A model generated the notes under the pieces. The model was given only the letters and a program-made list of their open reading frames with translations, was not told the DNA's origin and did no database searches. The position numbers were made by a program, and so were the translations under genes. From assembly GCA_036873135.1 (NCBI GenBank), contig JAPTYO010000001.1:42184774-42248773 (forward strand): 64,000 nucleotides of DNA, read 5' to 3'. Positions 34,060 through 45,978 of the stretch are shown piece by piece (the first letter of the stretch is position 1; every line of letters starts with the position of its first letter). The DNA is from Clarkia xantiana subsp. parviflora (lineage: Eukaryota; Streptophyta; Magnoliopsida; Myrtales; Onagraceae).

Positions 34060-37000
34060 CTAAGGATATGGGGTGGTGAGTTTGTCTGTTGCCACGTACT
34101 CCCTTAGGCCTCCATTATAAATCATCTCTTCCACTTCTATCTTCAGCACCATGTAGTCGTTAGCTTGATGCCCCCAGGTCCCATGGTACTCACACCAACC
34201 CTGTGCATCTCTTCCTAGGAAGGCCTTGCCCTCCTCCTTGCATGTGGGTAGTTCTTTCTTGAGGTACTTCTGAAAAATTTCTTCTATCTTCACTGTGAGG
34301 GGTGTGAATTTGAAATTTACACCTCCTTCCAGCGCGTCAGTCTCTCTTTCTTTTCCCAGGACTTCCTCCGATTGCTCCATCTCCTTTGCAAATGCCTTGT
34401 CCAGATTCTCTTTGAGCTCTCTCATTGTGCTTGTCATGACCATTTCATAGAGCCCTCCATATGCTTCAAATGAGTTTGGATGCATGTTTCTAAGGAAGGC
34501 TCTAACGGCCTCTCTTCTTGTGATGTCCATGTTGGCACCATAACTGGAGAATCTCTCAAAGTAACTTGATATGGACTCCCTCGGCATTTGTTTGATATCA
34601 TCTATGTATCGGAAACCTCTTATGATGGAGTCCCTTGTTCTCTTTCCTTCTACGCTTTCTGGCTGCCAAGGTATGCTTGTTACCTTTACAGCATTGCTCA
34701 TGTGTCTCTTCTTAGCCATTCCTTGAAAAAGCTGCCTGCTCAGGCGGAGTGTAACTCCGTTCTTCATCTTTCTTTGCCTTTGTCTCCTCGTCACCTTCTT
34801 TTTGTCTTGGTTGGCCCCTCTCATGACCATTGCCACTGTGTCTGACTTGTGTGATCCACGTCTCATGGAATTGACGTAGCATTGCCTTGCAGTGCGTTGA
34901 TCACCCAAGACTTCTCCAATTCCGTTCTCAGTGATGTATTTCAGCTTCTGATGCACGGTAGATGGCACGATTTCGTATGGATTTATGGTTGTTCTTCCTA
35001 AGATCCCATTGTAGGCTCCCAGGCTTTCAACCACTAAGAAGTTAACATTCACCTTCATCTGTGTCCATCCTTGGCCCATGGTCACTGGCAGGGTTATCAT
35101 TCCCAGGGGGTAACTTGTTGCCCCTGAGAAGCCAACCAGAGGGAAGTTGACTGGTTTGATGTCTGCCTTCGTTTTTCCTATTTCTTCTAGGACCCTTAGG
35201 CTTAGGAGGTCTGCCGAGCTGCCCCCATCTACCAGTATTCTCTTTACATCAAAGTTATCAATGTCTATTGTGATGACTAAAGCATCGTCATGTGGGAAGA
35301 CAATGTGGCTCTTGTCCTTCTCCGAGAACTCAATCTTCATCTCCTCTCCTTCTCGTGGTCTCTTTCTCCACCTTGGTACTGAGCTCAGTTTGGATGCGTA
35401 AACCTCCCTTGCATTAGCAGTTGGGCCACCTGATGCCACTCCTCCGTGTATCATGTTTATAGTCCCCCTCTTGTTGGGTGGGGGATTATGGTCTACTTTG
35501 CCTTTGCCTTTATCCCTGTATGATGGCCCTAACTGTATGCTGTTGCCCCCATGATCCACGAACTGTTTTAGCTCCCCCCTTTGGATGACATTGTTAATGC
35601 TTAGCTTCAAGCTAAAGCATTCGTTCGTGTCATGCCCGTATGCTTCATGGTTATCACACCATCTGTCCTTGTGCGTCCCCACCATTGGGGCTCTCCATCT
35701 TGCAGGGGGTGACCAGAGTTTCTGATTTCGCATCTCTCTTAGGACCACTGCTGGGGTGGCGTTCAATGGTATGAACTTGATGACATTTATTTCCCTAGCC
35801 TTCAGTGGTTCACCCATCTGATTTCTTTGCTGAGGCGGACGCCACTCCTGCTGCCTTATGGGTTGAGGTGCCTGAGGTGGCTTTCCTCTGTTCGGCTTTG
35901 CATTGTCTTCCTTAGCTGCTTGAATCTTGGCTTTCTTACTCGCCCTGTGCCTCTCCAGGTGTATATGAGTTTTTACTCTCCCTGCTAGCTCCTCTAAGGT
36001 GCTTGCTGGTTTCTTGGCCATCTTTTCTGCCAGTGTGGACCCGAAGCGGCCTAGGTTTCTTATGAAGGCTCTTATTATCTCACCCTCGGTGATGTCGCCC
36101 TGTATGTCTGCTATGTTCTGGTTAAACCTAGTGTAATAATCAGCCAGAGATTCAACATTTTCTTGCTTCACATCATCGATGGAGCCTGTTCCTTTGAGTA
36201 GCTTCCTTTCTCCTAGGTATCTCTGAAGAAATTCCGCCTTTAGCTGCGTCCATGAGTGGATGCTCTCAGTAGGTAGGCTAAAGAACCAGTGTGAGGCCAC
36301 CCCTGATAGGGTGTTTGGAAATAGGAGTGCCTTGTATCTTTCGTCAGTAGTTCTCCCGAATAGAGAGGCTTCATGCTGTTGAATATGCTCCAAAGGGTCT
36401 CCCTTGCCATTGTACTTTGTTATCTGTATAGTATGCAGGGAGTCTGGCACTTTGTTCATTTCCAACTCCCTCGTGAAGGGGTGGTTCGTTTTGTCACTCA
36501 GACAATGTAGGCTGTTTCTCTTTGATTCATTCATTTTTCTCGCTATCATGGCCTCTATCTCCTCCGGGGTAATCATCACCGGCGTCGGAGTATATTCTCT
36601 CTGATATCCTCCATAGTTGTAAGCTGGGCTTACTGGGATCCCCTGTCCGTGCTGGTACGGACTGTAGGCGTATCCCTGATATCCCTGCTGGGGTACTTGG
36701 TGGAATTCTTGCCTCCTTGGAGGTCTTGCCTGTCTGTCTGCCCCCAGCGGGGTGTATGCCCTGGCGTCCTGCTGTGTCTGTTGCTGCCTTGGAGGCACAA
36801 ATTACTGCCTTCCCTCTGGGGGTGGCTCTTGGTAATTTCTTCTTTGTTCTTCTCGCTGCCCTGCTCGAGGGTGCGAGTGGTGTTCTTCTTCTGGGACTTG
36901 TTCTTGATCATGGACTTCTTCTTCTTCATGATGGTGCTGCCTTTCATGCCTGTTCCTCAGAGTCTCTCTATAGGCTAGTAGCTCATCCAACGCGCTCATC

Positions 37001-37410
37001 AGCCCTGGAGTCACTGTATGTGCTCCCTGTGTGTATGCTGGCCTTGTGTTGGTTGTGTGGGCGCGATTGTCGTTCCTTTGAGCCGGCATCCCATATGGAT
37101 ATCCTTGAGGTTGCGCCTCATAGTAGTATCCCTGAGGAGGTGCCGTGTATTGGGACGGCACTCCCTGTTGCTCCCCCTCTCTTTGTGGCCTCCTTGCCAA
37201 TGGAGTTGAGGCTGTGGAAGACTCAGCCCCAGCTGGGCGTGAGGGTCCTCCTTCCTGGTTGTTAGGCTGGGGTGCCTGTGGAGTTACTTGAGGCTCTGGG
37301 TGTACAGGCTGTTTCTCTGGGTTAGGCTGCCTTGCTGGAGGTATAGGCTGTCTCCCTCGCCTATTGCCCCCAGGTGGGCGGTGATGCCTAGATGTTAAGT
37401 TGTTCGTCAT
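34060..37410 (-). CDS. retrotransposon gag-protease polyprotein with a second gag-like module, one in-frame stop
   Basis: One long frame of about 1117 codons, broken only by a TAA at 36802-36804; 36798-34060 (912 codons) is open. Before the stop lies a proline/glutamine-rich region. In the 912-codon part are a retrotransposon gag domain (about 115-290, with HWFFSLPTESIHSW and FLQRYLGERKL), a CX2HX4GHX4C knuckle near 378 and an aspartic protease with DGGSSAD at 524-530 and ILGRTTINPY. After the protease there is no reverse transcriptase. Instead a second gag-like stretch appears (about 720-800) with ESISSYFERFSSYG and REAVRAFLRNM. A second knuckle near 866 has WCEYHGTWGHQAND, its last cysteine replaced by tyrosine. 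The frame ends 269 bases before the tandem array. Gag would package the element's RNA into particles. Confidence 0.9.
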
Positions 37411-37443
37411 CGCTCTTGTTATTTCCAGGCTTTCTGTTCGAAG

Positions 37444-37459
37444 CCCACGGACGGCGCCA
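37444..37459 (-). other. primer-binding site
   Basis: On the minus strand TGGCGCCGTCCGTGGG begins two bases inside the 5' LTR. The first ten bases match the complement of the 3' end of plant tRNA-Asp as I remember it. This motif is common in plant Gypsy elements. It fixes the element's orientation as right to left. Confidence 0.8.
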
Positions 37460-37461
37460 AG

Positions 37462-38215
37462 TGTTAGGTTCTAAGTCTCGGGTCAACGGGCGGTCGACCT
37501 AAGCCTTATTCCTCACTGGAGATGTTGCGGATTCGGTGCTCTTGAGTCTTGTCGTCCTAACCCGTGTCCTTCTGTCATTCGCCTCCGCTTCTCTTCTCGC
37601 CCTGAAAGAGGGGCAATACCAGGCACGGAGGGGGGGTGGTGTCTGATGTACCCTCTCCGATGCCTAAGTCAGTACGGTATTTGTAGAGAGATAAAGCTAG
37701 AGAGATGTCAGAGCTAAATTATGCACTTTGCCAAGATGTTCAAATGAATGGTGGGAGAGTTGTATTTATAGACAACGGTGTCATTAAGGTGGCTTAATGA
37801 CATCGTTAACCTTTAAACACAATTAATTAGCCTTTAATCATGTAATTAAGACCTTAAGGCACGGAGAAGGTTGGCGGAAATAAACCGAGTATGGGAGTCG
37901 AAAAATGGTGTTGGGGCCCCTTGGGTGGGGGGGGGGATCCGACCCCCAAGGGTAGGGGTTGGGTGTGGCCACCCAACCCCTCCCTAGGGGAGATAGGGTT
38001 GGCCAACCCAATCTCCCCTAGGGGAGGTCGGGAGTGGCCACCCGACCTCACCTAGGTGAGTTTACCTCGGCCCGGACGAGTATTTCGGCCTCGTCCGGAC
38101 CGTTGGTGTTTCCGCGGGGTGTTTGGGTCGAAGTTTCGATTTACAATCATTAACGGGGTAATCAAAATAAAACGATTCGGAAGTCAACGGGTTCAAATTG
38201 GGCGTATATCCATCA
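37462..38215 (-). repeat. 5' LTR
   Basis: A 754-base TG...CA repeat matching 26561-27285. It is longer mainly by a duplicated TCCCCTAGGGGAGGTCGGG-type segment near 38000-38040. TATAAATAC-like sequences on the minus strand near 37760 could be the element's promoter. Confidence 0.95.
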
Positions 38216-38220
38216 GATAG

Positions 38221-40189
38221 TATACAAATCATTACCTAAACTTGTTGAATCTATTTGTTACCCAAATGATCATCTCCTATGTCTCAAATATTAAAATTTA
38301 ACTAATGAATAAAATTACCACTGTCACGTGGCACATGAACAATTTCATCACTGTTTTATTTGTAATTGCCTACCGTTTATCTGCCGTTTTTTCAAAGAGT
38401 GACAGACATTTTGGTAATTTTTTAATTAGTTTATATTTTAGTATTTGAGATATGTGAGATGATAACAGACTCAAACTTGTTACCTCTTTCAAAGAAAATG
38501 AGTCATGAGTCTTTCATGTGTATGTAGGATGGATTCGAACAATTGAAAGTATTGCAACGAATACTTTCAATGCTGAATTGGATTTTCGCCAAATTCAGAC
38601 AGTGTATTTTAATTAAGCGTTTAGTTAAAGATACTTTATTCAAATTCTTTCAATTTATATTTGAATTCATATTGGATGTTTAGTTTCTTTCTAATTTGAT
38701 GAAAATTATAAAATAGTGTTGGGTAGCAATCGATGAAAGTTGGATAGCAAATCAGTAATTACATTATTTATATCTAATGTGGTAGATATTACAATCTATA
38801 TCTATCCTTAAATTACGTAATGTTCGCGTGTCTATTCTGTAATGTGCCAAGTCCAAACTGACTGTCCTTATACACACAATTCAGTTTAGTGCAATGACTT
38901 ATGACTCCCTACATGTATTGGACCATGATACATATATAAAGTAAAGTGTTGTTTAGGTGATCTCAGGTGACTGTTTTGTTTCCAACATAAAGAAGGAAGA
39001 AGAAAGCATTATTAGTTATCAGATGGTAGTGATTGTGGGGTATATATATCAAGGAAGCAACAGCTATTTATTGGTTCCCTCATCTGCAAAATACTTTCTA
39101 CCTAATATTATTATATATACATGACTTGAGGATATTTATAAGAAGCCAAACACATGTGGATTGGTTTAGCCTAATCTAGGTCAAGGACAAGACTTATCTT
39201 TATTACCTGCAGCCATTGCTAAAGTAAAGGCACCACACAAATTTCTAATGGACTACATTTGTTGAAGTTTAGTTTATTAGTTAAATGGTGACAAAAAAAT
39301 GCACGAGCTCATTAGGTGTAGTTTAAATTCGCACTAATAAATATAAGGAAATTTATACTTAGTTTTGCCTTTCCTTATTGCATCTTTTTATTAAAAAAAT
39401 AAAAAATTGATGAATGATTTTTTTAATTAAATATCCAGTAGGGATATATGGCAGCTATACAAACTAAATAATTTTCCATGAATGAATTATGGTTTGACAG
39501 AAAGATTATTGAAGTGGGCCTTAGAGGAAGGCTTTACTTGGGACATAACTTATAGCAGCTGGCCACAAGCACCTCTTAGCCACTCTCCACAGTCATGCAT
39601 TAATATTATTCTCTATTTTATTCATTCTTCTAACGCGCAATAAGCATTTCACAATTTTTATTTTTTTAAAAAAAAAATGGTTAGTAGTGTTAACTTTATG
39701 TTCATTTCGCTATATAATGTCCAAAATTTACTACTTACTGTCTAAAATTTTTCCGATCAAAGTTAACGAACAATCAGCGCATGTACTAGTCCGGTCAACT
39801 TAACTTAGTACGGTTAAGAGATTAGCCCGTCAAATCCAATTATATTCGCATCGTCACAAGTCTGACTCGTATGTGGGCCATTGGTGACACCCTTAAATAA
39901 ATTCCGAACTTGAGAGATTTCATAATAAAATTATTTAAGAATAAACACTTTTAACCACTAGACTACTTTATATTATAAATTTATTGTACTATTATTTAGT
40001 ACTCTTCATTTGATTAGAATATGCTCTTATATTTATTTAGAATAACTAGTTCTTGCATTGAATTAGTATGTAAGAATTAAAATACTAATTATAAATATTT
40101 TTATATTATTAAAACTCAATCTAAAATATATATCTAATTAAAAATGAAGCGATCCGCCGTTATATTTACCATGGAAGAGAAAATGAAGA
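38221..40189. other. intergenic DNA, no gene seen
   Basis: AT-rich, without convincing frames or element ends. The segment 38900-39250 and the segment 39500-39600 are slightly less AT-rich, but nothing recognisable was found. Confidence 0.5.
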
Positions 40190-40380
40190 TAAATTAGCAA
40201 AGTGCAATTCGAATTACGATGATGCAGCAGAAATGATTTTTATGTTCATAAAATGGTTTTTTTTTTTTTTTTTTTGTGTGTAAATATTTTTCTATAAAAT
40301 GTTTCTATGGCTTAATCTGCGGCAGCAGAGAAATGATTTTTATGTTCATAAAATGGTTTTTTTTTGTGTGTGTGTAAATA
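40190..40380. repeat. tandem ~98-base unit hosting the Helitron insertion
   Basis: GCAGCAG(AG)AAATGATTTTTATG followed by TTCATAAAATGG, a T run and GTGTGTAAATA occurs at about 40224 and again at about 40322. The first unit continues intact into CTATAAAATGTTTCTATGGC. In the second, that continuation is displaced to 43898-43940, beyond the Helitron. Confidence 0.85.
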
Positions 40381-43300
40381 TCTATATATATATAAGGCAA
40401 GAGGAAAGAGACAATACACTACTCTAATGCTGCCACATAGGATAAAAGAAGAGGTGTGGTTTTGACAAGTCAGCAGCTAAACCCAACCGCGTTTGTGCAT
40501 CACGCGCTAATCCTCATTCGTTTATTTTTTACAATTGCACGCGGCTCTTCAACTTCAGCTATGATAAAAGGCAATGGTGAGGTTGTTCCAGATCAGTTTT
40601 CATCTTCCCACATTCAAGTCTAGACGTTTCAAGTCAGATCTCCTCTTCTTCCCATATATTCTATGGCAGTGACTATGTCGTTGTTGATGTCATAGCGACT
40701 GGGCGACTGGGCAGACTCTTGGGCGGCGCAGCGATAGACGAGAACTGAAAGATTTAGTTGAGCCCCTCTTCACCTCCGATCAATAGAAGTTTTGTTCCAA
40801 CAATTTTCTCATTTAATTGGGTTTAGGGTTTGCAATCGAAGAAGCATTCAGACTGGATGATAGCTCAGTGACTTCTTTTTCATCCTTGAATGCGATCGAA
40901 GAGGAAGAAGGTGGAAGTTCGAGGTCGTTGTTGAAGGCTCCCAGAGGAAAACTCAGATCCGGAAGCGATGAGTCGCCGAATTACATTGGGCTGGGTCAGG
41001 TTTCCTTCTTCTTCACATCTGTTTTCAATTAAAGAATGTAGAATTTTCATCTCCATCTTTGCACAAGTCTTTGATGGTTACGAGCTTACGGGGGTCGGGG
41101 TTGCAAGGGGAAGGGCGGTTGAATGGCAGGCGGGAAGGGGCGGCATAGATGGGTGCCGCTGTCGGCTACGGCAGGTTGGGATGGCATATGGTTAGTTGGA
41201 TGCACCACGACAATGACAGAGCGATACTTGGCGGAGCTACGGCTGACCGCAGATTTATATATTTTTATTATTTAAGAGGTAAGAGCCATGATTGGTTTCC
41301 AGGTATCATCTTCTCTGGTTTAAATATATGATCTTGCAGAGATGATGATCTTCCCTAGAAAATAGACAAATTATATCCTAAAGCTTCACTAGAAGCTACA
41401 CATTTTCAAATTTGGTGTTTTCTTTTGACTGCAGAGAAGATCAATCCTATTTCTCATCCACTTTCATCAGTTTTTGTTATCTAGCTGGTCTTCCAGCTCC
41501 AATTCTTAAAGAAGTATGTCAAATTAATCTTCTGTCTTAGACAACCGATATTTTTAATTTGCAGTTATCGTGAATCCTTCTTTAAGGATATCAGATTTAT
41601 GGTTATGTTAATGCATTATTTGAAGTAATTTAATATTACTGAATAGGTTTAGAGGACATCACGCACATCTGGAGGATCTCTATCTAGCTTTGGGCTGTTT
41701 AATTACCCCTCATCAGAATTATCTTATGGCTGAAGAGCTTTTGATGAGTGACTCTGTCATCAAGGCAAGTTACATGTATTTCCACATCTCTGTTGCATAT
41801 GAGTATTCTTTCAAGACTCTTTGCCTCATATTTTAAAACTTATCAGGTCTATAGAGTTGTCCAAATGTTATTCAAGATGCATCTAATGTGGAACTCCAAA
41901 TTTCTTATACATGGTGGTCCTGATTGGATTCTAGCAACATCATTGCTCGAGTTTAGCAATCTCTTGGTTCTCAGGTACTTCCACTAATCTCTTCATATAT
42001 AATTGGATCATTCTTTTTTTCCAACACTATTAGAAGTTAGATGGTACATAATCAAAATCAGTTCCTTTAGGCCACTATTAATTTTGGACCAGTGTAATCA
42101 ATCTGTGTTGGCTGAGTTGATTATGTAATAGTGCGCAGTAATCTAAAGACCGGGTAGTGCAATATTAGAAAGGTTATACACTGTCAGGTAACATCCTTAA
42201 TATTTGGTTGCATTTGACTAACCGCGACTCCACTGTGTTGCGCAGATAATGGTCACTTAATCGATTACTTAATCTTAATTAATTACATTCAAAATCTGCT
42301 TTTAATTATGAGTGAACACTTGTGTTATCCATACTATGTTGTCGTACATTTATTTAGAACATTAAAAATCATACCATGTAAAACCATAACTATTAACTTT
42401 AGGCACTTTTGGGATACTGCTTTTAGTTTTGCTCATCATTTGAAGATCCTGCAAACTTATGCTAATACTCTAGGAGTATTAGCATAATATAGCTTGATAG
42501 GTCTAAAAACATGATAGGTCTGAAGCAAATATAGCTTGCAATGAGGAGCTAGCTCTTGGTTTCTATCACCATTGCCAATGGAGGGTACTGCCCGAAGAAA
42601 ATATTAAATGCTTATGAAGTCCTATGTAAGTCGGTTAATTCATTTCAGCAGAGCTTTCTTTTAAAACAAATTCTAGATTTTTACTGCTTTAGCTTATTAA
42701 TACTTTCTTATATCTTTGAATCATGGTTTAGACTTATCTTTACTTTCATAATATCTTTGAATCATGGTTTTAGGTTAGATCGATACTTTCATATAGGAAG
42801 AGAGGTAAAGGCAGTGGTGAAATTTGTTCTGCTTCTCAAGAGTTCTAACCCATTTCGTTAGTGAAATTCTCTCTTCTCCACAGATTTTGAAAAAAATGAC
42901 ACTTTATATTTTGAATTGATATCAATCTGGATCAGTATCGAGTTTCTGGCCTCAAATCTGAAATGGAATGATATATTCATAATAGATATCGAATTCTCAT
43001 TTGCGCTTTCATATTAGGTTGTTGTTGAAAGAGCTACAGATGATCAATAATCAGTGGCTTAATGAATGAATTCTCAAAGTTGCATCTCAACGACTGGGCA
43101 TCTGAATTTGGTCAGCAAGTGGTTGAGTGTGCTTTTGCTGATACTTCTAATATATAATTGGCGTAATGCATAGTATGAGTATGTCAACATAACATTCATT
43201 ATCCCATTTTCAATGAAATAATCCCTGTGATGTAACTATTTCAGTGGCCTCCTGGGTTAGGTTCTTGACCGAACAGATGTCCGTGAAGCAAGGGCTTCAA

Positions 43301-43897
43301 GTGGAGTATATATATTCTAGATAGGATATGAATCTTTATGGTGTGGTTTGGTAGAGGAAGAGAGTACACTGTAGGTATGACGAGTTGCTGATAAGTGATA
43401 TGTAATTTAGATCATGTTGAATTGTGGTCAATAAATATTATACGATGAAAGCGAAGACGACAATGAATATGAGTGGGAATGTGAAGATGGCGGGAATGAT
43501 CATAGTGATGACGCGTGAGAATTATGAAAATAGTGAAGAGAAAAATGGTTTACCTGATAGATTAATAAAAATTATGAAGAAAATGGATTTGAGATTTAAA
43601 ACGATCTCTTTCTTTTGAAGAGCTTTTTCTTTCTTCTGAAGAGTTTAAAGTACTTTGTTTAATTGATAGTGAAAATACTTTAAATATTATTGGTGACTTC
43701 CGTTAGTTGTGGATTCTTGCATGAGATCATTTGATCTTACAAAAAAAAATTGTATTTAATTAAATTATCTTTTTTTTTTCTCCAAATGATTTTCATATTT
43801 TTTATATACATATCGTTTATTACTTTTAATGTTATATATATGTTAAAGTCTACGGTTTAGCAGGTCGCCTGCGCGTAGCGCAGGGTCAGCACCTAGT
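40381..43897 (+). mobile_element. non-autonomous Helitron carrying gene fragments
   Basis: 3517 bases from TCTATATATATATAAGG (preceded by A) to CACCTAGT (followed by T). A hairpin CTGCGCGTAGCGCAG (43869-43883) lies ten bases before the terminal CTAGT. These are the canonical Helitron 5' TC, 3' hairpin and CTRRT, and A|T target. No Rep/helicase frame is present. The neighbouring intact tandem unit at 40224-40321 supplies an internal empty-site comparison: GTGTAAATA joins the TCTATAAAATG-type flank directly. Confidence 0.88.
40817..41972 (+). pseudogene. captured host-gene exon fragments inside the Helitron
   Basis: Three exon-like pieces of apparently cellular origin. The first, about 40820-40999, encodes AIEEAFRLDDSSVTSFSSLN and further to ESPNYIGLGQ, followed by a GTTTCC donor. 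The second, about 41648-41763, encodes HAHLEDLYLALG and YLMAEELLMSDSVIK, followed by a GCAAGT donor (the rare GC type). The third, about 41848-41975, encodes MHLMWNSKFLIHGGPDWI and LLEFSNLLVLR, bounded by a CAG acceptor and GTACTT donor. I do not recognise the parent gene. The pieces are not one open frame, so a functional product is unlikely. Confidence 0.5.
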
Positions 43898-44559
43898 TGT
43901 TTTATAAAATGTTCTATGGCTTAATATGCGGCAGCATATTGAGAGAGAGGGTCAGCGCCAGCTAATCTATTCTTATCATGCGCCAGCTGGCGCCAAAACT
44001 CTAGCGCACGAGATATATCCTATATATCTATCCAAAATGAAAATATCCCCTGAACTAAACTTTGTGGGCTAGGCCCATTCAAGTGGGCCCATAATAATTA
44101 TGTAACCCGTGTACCCTGCACGTGCGGTGTTTAACGGAATCATACTCTCTGTCTGGAAAACAGCACCCCGTTCTGTCTCTCTCTCATCCACCGTTGTACG
44201 GTTGTACTACGTTATTACATTGTGCGAGTATGTTCGATTTCATTCCGATTATGGCTAGGGAATTTTTTTAAAACACGAACATGTATTAATAAACCGTGTT
44301 AATGCAATTATATAACAAAATGATAGCACAAATATGATTAGTGTATATAATTTATTTGTTGTGTTAGTATATTACATCATGACACACTCAATAATCTATA
44401 TATATTATAAATTCCGAATGAAAGATAATAACATAGTGAATATGGAGCTGAAAATTTTGCATTTTACGTTAATCGATGCATTTATAACAATTGAGTTAAG
44501 AGTTTTGTAGTTATTAACTTCATATTATTGATTGGACTAGGGAGCCGAGGAGTTTTAAG

Positions 44560-44775
44560 TTGCAATTAATCGCAATTAAAATTTCGCTGATTTCGAACCG
44601 TTCAACATTCAATGTATATAATTAATCGCAATTAAAATTTCGGACCGTCCAAAATTTAATGTATGCAATTAATCGTAATTAAAATTTCCCTAATTTCGAA
44701 CCGTTCAACATTCAATATGCAATTAAAATTTCAGACTGTTCAAGATTCAATATATGTAACTAATCGAAATTTATA
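44560..44775. repeat. tandem ~65-base units
   Basis: About four degenerate copies of AATTAATCGCAATTAAAATT followed by TCG, GACCGTTCAA and ATTCAATGTAT. They alternate with small deletions and look like satellite-type sequence inside the possible second Helitron. Confidence 0.75.
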
Positions 44776-44787
44776 TTTCGCTGATTT

Positions 44788-44976
44788 TTAACAGACATTT
44801 AACGCAGAGCCGGCGGTGAACGAAGATACCAGGCGGTACGGGCGGCTGAGAGTCTTAGTGGCAGAGCCATCTCTATCTCCGGCGAGATATCGCCGGTGGT
44901 CATCGAAACCATATTTGTTGAAGAACAAACGCTTGACACGGATCCGACGACCAAAGGTAGCATGCGGTATATGCAT
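44788..44976 (-). other. GC-rich segment, possibly a captured coding fragment
   Basis: A GC-rich island in AT-rich DNA. On the minus strand 62 codons are open (VKRLFFNKYGFDDHRRYLAG within). The composition and position inside a Helitron-like element suggest a captured exon, but I recognise no family. Confidence 0.3.
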
Positions 44977-45363
44977 CTAAAATTTATTTGTGAATAAATG
45001 GTATTTTATGGTTCAAAATTTTCAGTCTTTCGTTTACTTTTCAAATTTTAGACTGATATTTTATTTCGAAATAGTGTTTCAACTTATGACAAATAGTCAA
45101 TATAACGAATATTAGTTTGTTAATTATACATTTTTGGTAAGTTACTCGCGCGATGCACGGAAAATGCACCTAGTATAATAAAATTGTGTTAATAAGTTTG
45201 ATTAGTGAGTTTTTTTTCTTAACCTACTATTTAATAGCTTTTAAAATTTTAATTAGTTGTTTAATTTAATATTTCGTCAACTTTAAATTAAGGAGTTGTG
45301 AAATCCGAAATAGTTTTACTGTTTGAAGTTGTTTAATTTGGCAAAAAAAAAAACAGTTACATG

Positions 45364-45731
45364 CACTGTTATCAGAACCGGACCGGACCGGCGGTCCGAC
45401 CGCGGTTGGACCGGAACCGGACCCCTCCACGGTCCGGTTTGCTTATTTCCGGAGGATGTAAGCGAACCCGGTTCTGAAGTCCGATTTTCACCAAACCGGG
45501 AGGTTCGCCGGTTCGGACTCCTTTTCATTTAAAAAAAAAATAGGGTTAACTTACAGAGAGGCAGAGATCGACATTCAGTTCTGAAGCTGTTAAACTTCTG
45601 TAGCTGCTGCTCTGCAAATCTGCATGTTTTTTACTAAAACCGGTCGGATCCGGTTCGGACCGGGTCCGACCGGCCGAACCGGGTACGGTGGCCCTGCCGG
45701 TTCAGGCCCCGGTCCGGTTCTGATAACACTG
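45364..45731. mobile_element. hAT-type element with ACCGG subterminal words
   Basis: The element is 368 bases. Ends are CACTGTTATCAGAACC and GGTTCTGATAACACTG, with a perfect 8-base duplication GTTACATG at 45356-45363 and 45732-45739. Most of its length is CCGGTCCGG/ACCGGAACC words. The ~69-codon frames on both strands are translations of these words. Confidence 0.95.
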
Positions 45732-45978
45732 GTTACATGTCGAGATATTGTTTTTTTTCTCCCTCATTTCTTTGGTTAGGTTTAAATGGAAATTATGAAA
45801 CAGCATTTATTTATTTTTGTTTGTTTAAACTTTAAATAACTTTTTGTAAAATAATGCAACTTAGAAAATATTATATTTTTGTCAACAAGTTTAATGAATG
45901 ATCTCACACAACAGTACAAAGAATACAAACAAAGCAAGTCAGTTACTCTTACATGCAACTTTTAAAATAAAAAAAATA

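Larger units (their letters stand above)
26561..38215 (-). mobile_element. LTR retrotransposon without pol, Gypsy Tat-like, minus orientation
   Basis: An 11,655-base element bounded by direct repeats starting TGTTAGG and ending CCATCA. A perfect 5-base target duplication GATAG lies at 26556-26560 and 38216-38220. Reading from its 5' end on the right: LTR, tRNA primer site, gag-protease frame with an extra gag-like module, tandem-repeat array, antisense gene, purine-rich tract, LTR. I found no reverse transcriptase, RNase H or integrase frame, so it must have used proteins from a relative. The combination of the DGGSSAD protease, the antisense gene before the 3' LTR and the repeat-rich 3' region fits the Tat lineage. 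Two hAT elements are inserted in it. Confidence 0.95.
44027..45175 (+). mobile_element. possible second Helitron-like element
   Basis: The right end, GCGCGATGCACGGAAAATGCACCTAGT, has a degenerate hairpin followed by CTAGT at 45171-45175, like the 3' end of the Helitron just to the left. The candidate start TCTATCCAAAATG at 44027 is preceded by A and resembles other Helitron starts in this window. The base after the end is A, not the expected T, and the 5' end is a guess. It holds a tandem repeat and a GC-rich fragment. Confidence 0.42.

Noticed and set aside
43424..43618. 64-codon frame in the Helitron
   Set aside because: Methionine/lysine-rich with no domain and no splice-site context; chance frame.
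43980..43993. Perfect 14-base palindrome GCGCCAGCTGGCGC
   Set aside because: A short palindrome with no repeated copies or flanking structure; too little to support a function.
45323..45532. Frames of about 70 codons on both strands
   Set aside because: They fall largely inside the 368-base hAT element and translate its ACCGG words.
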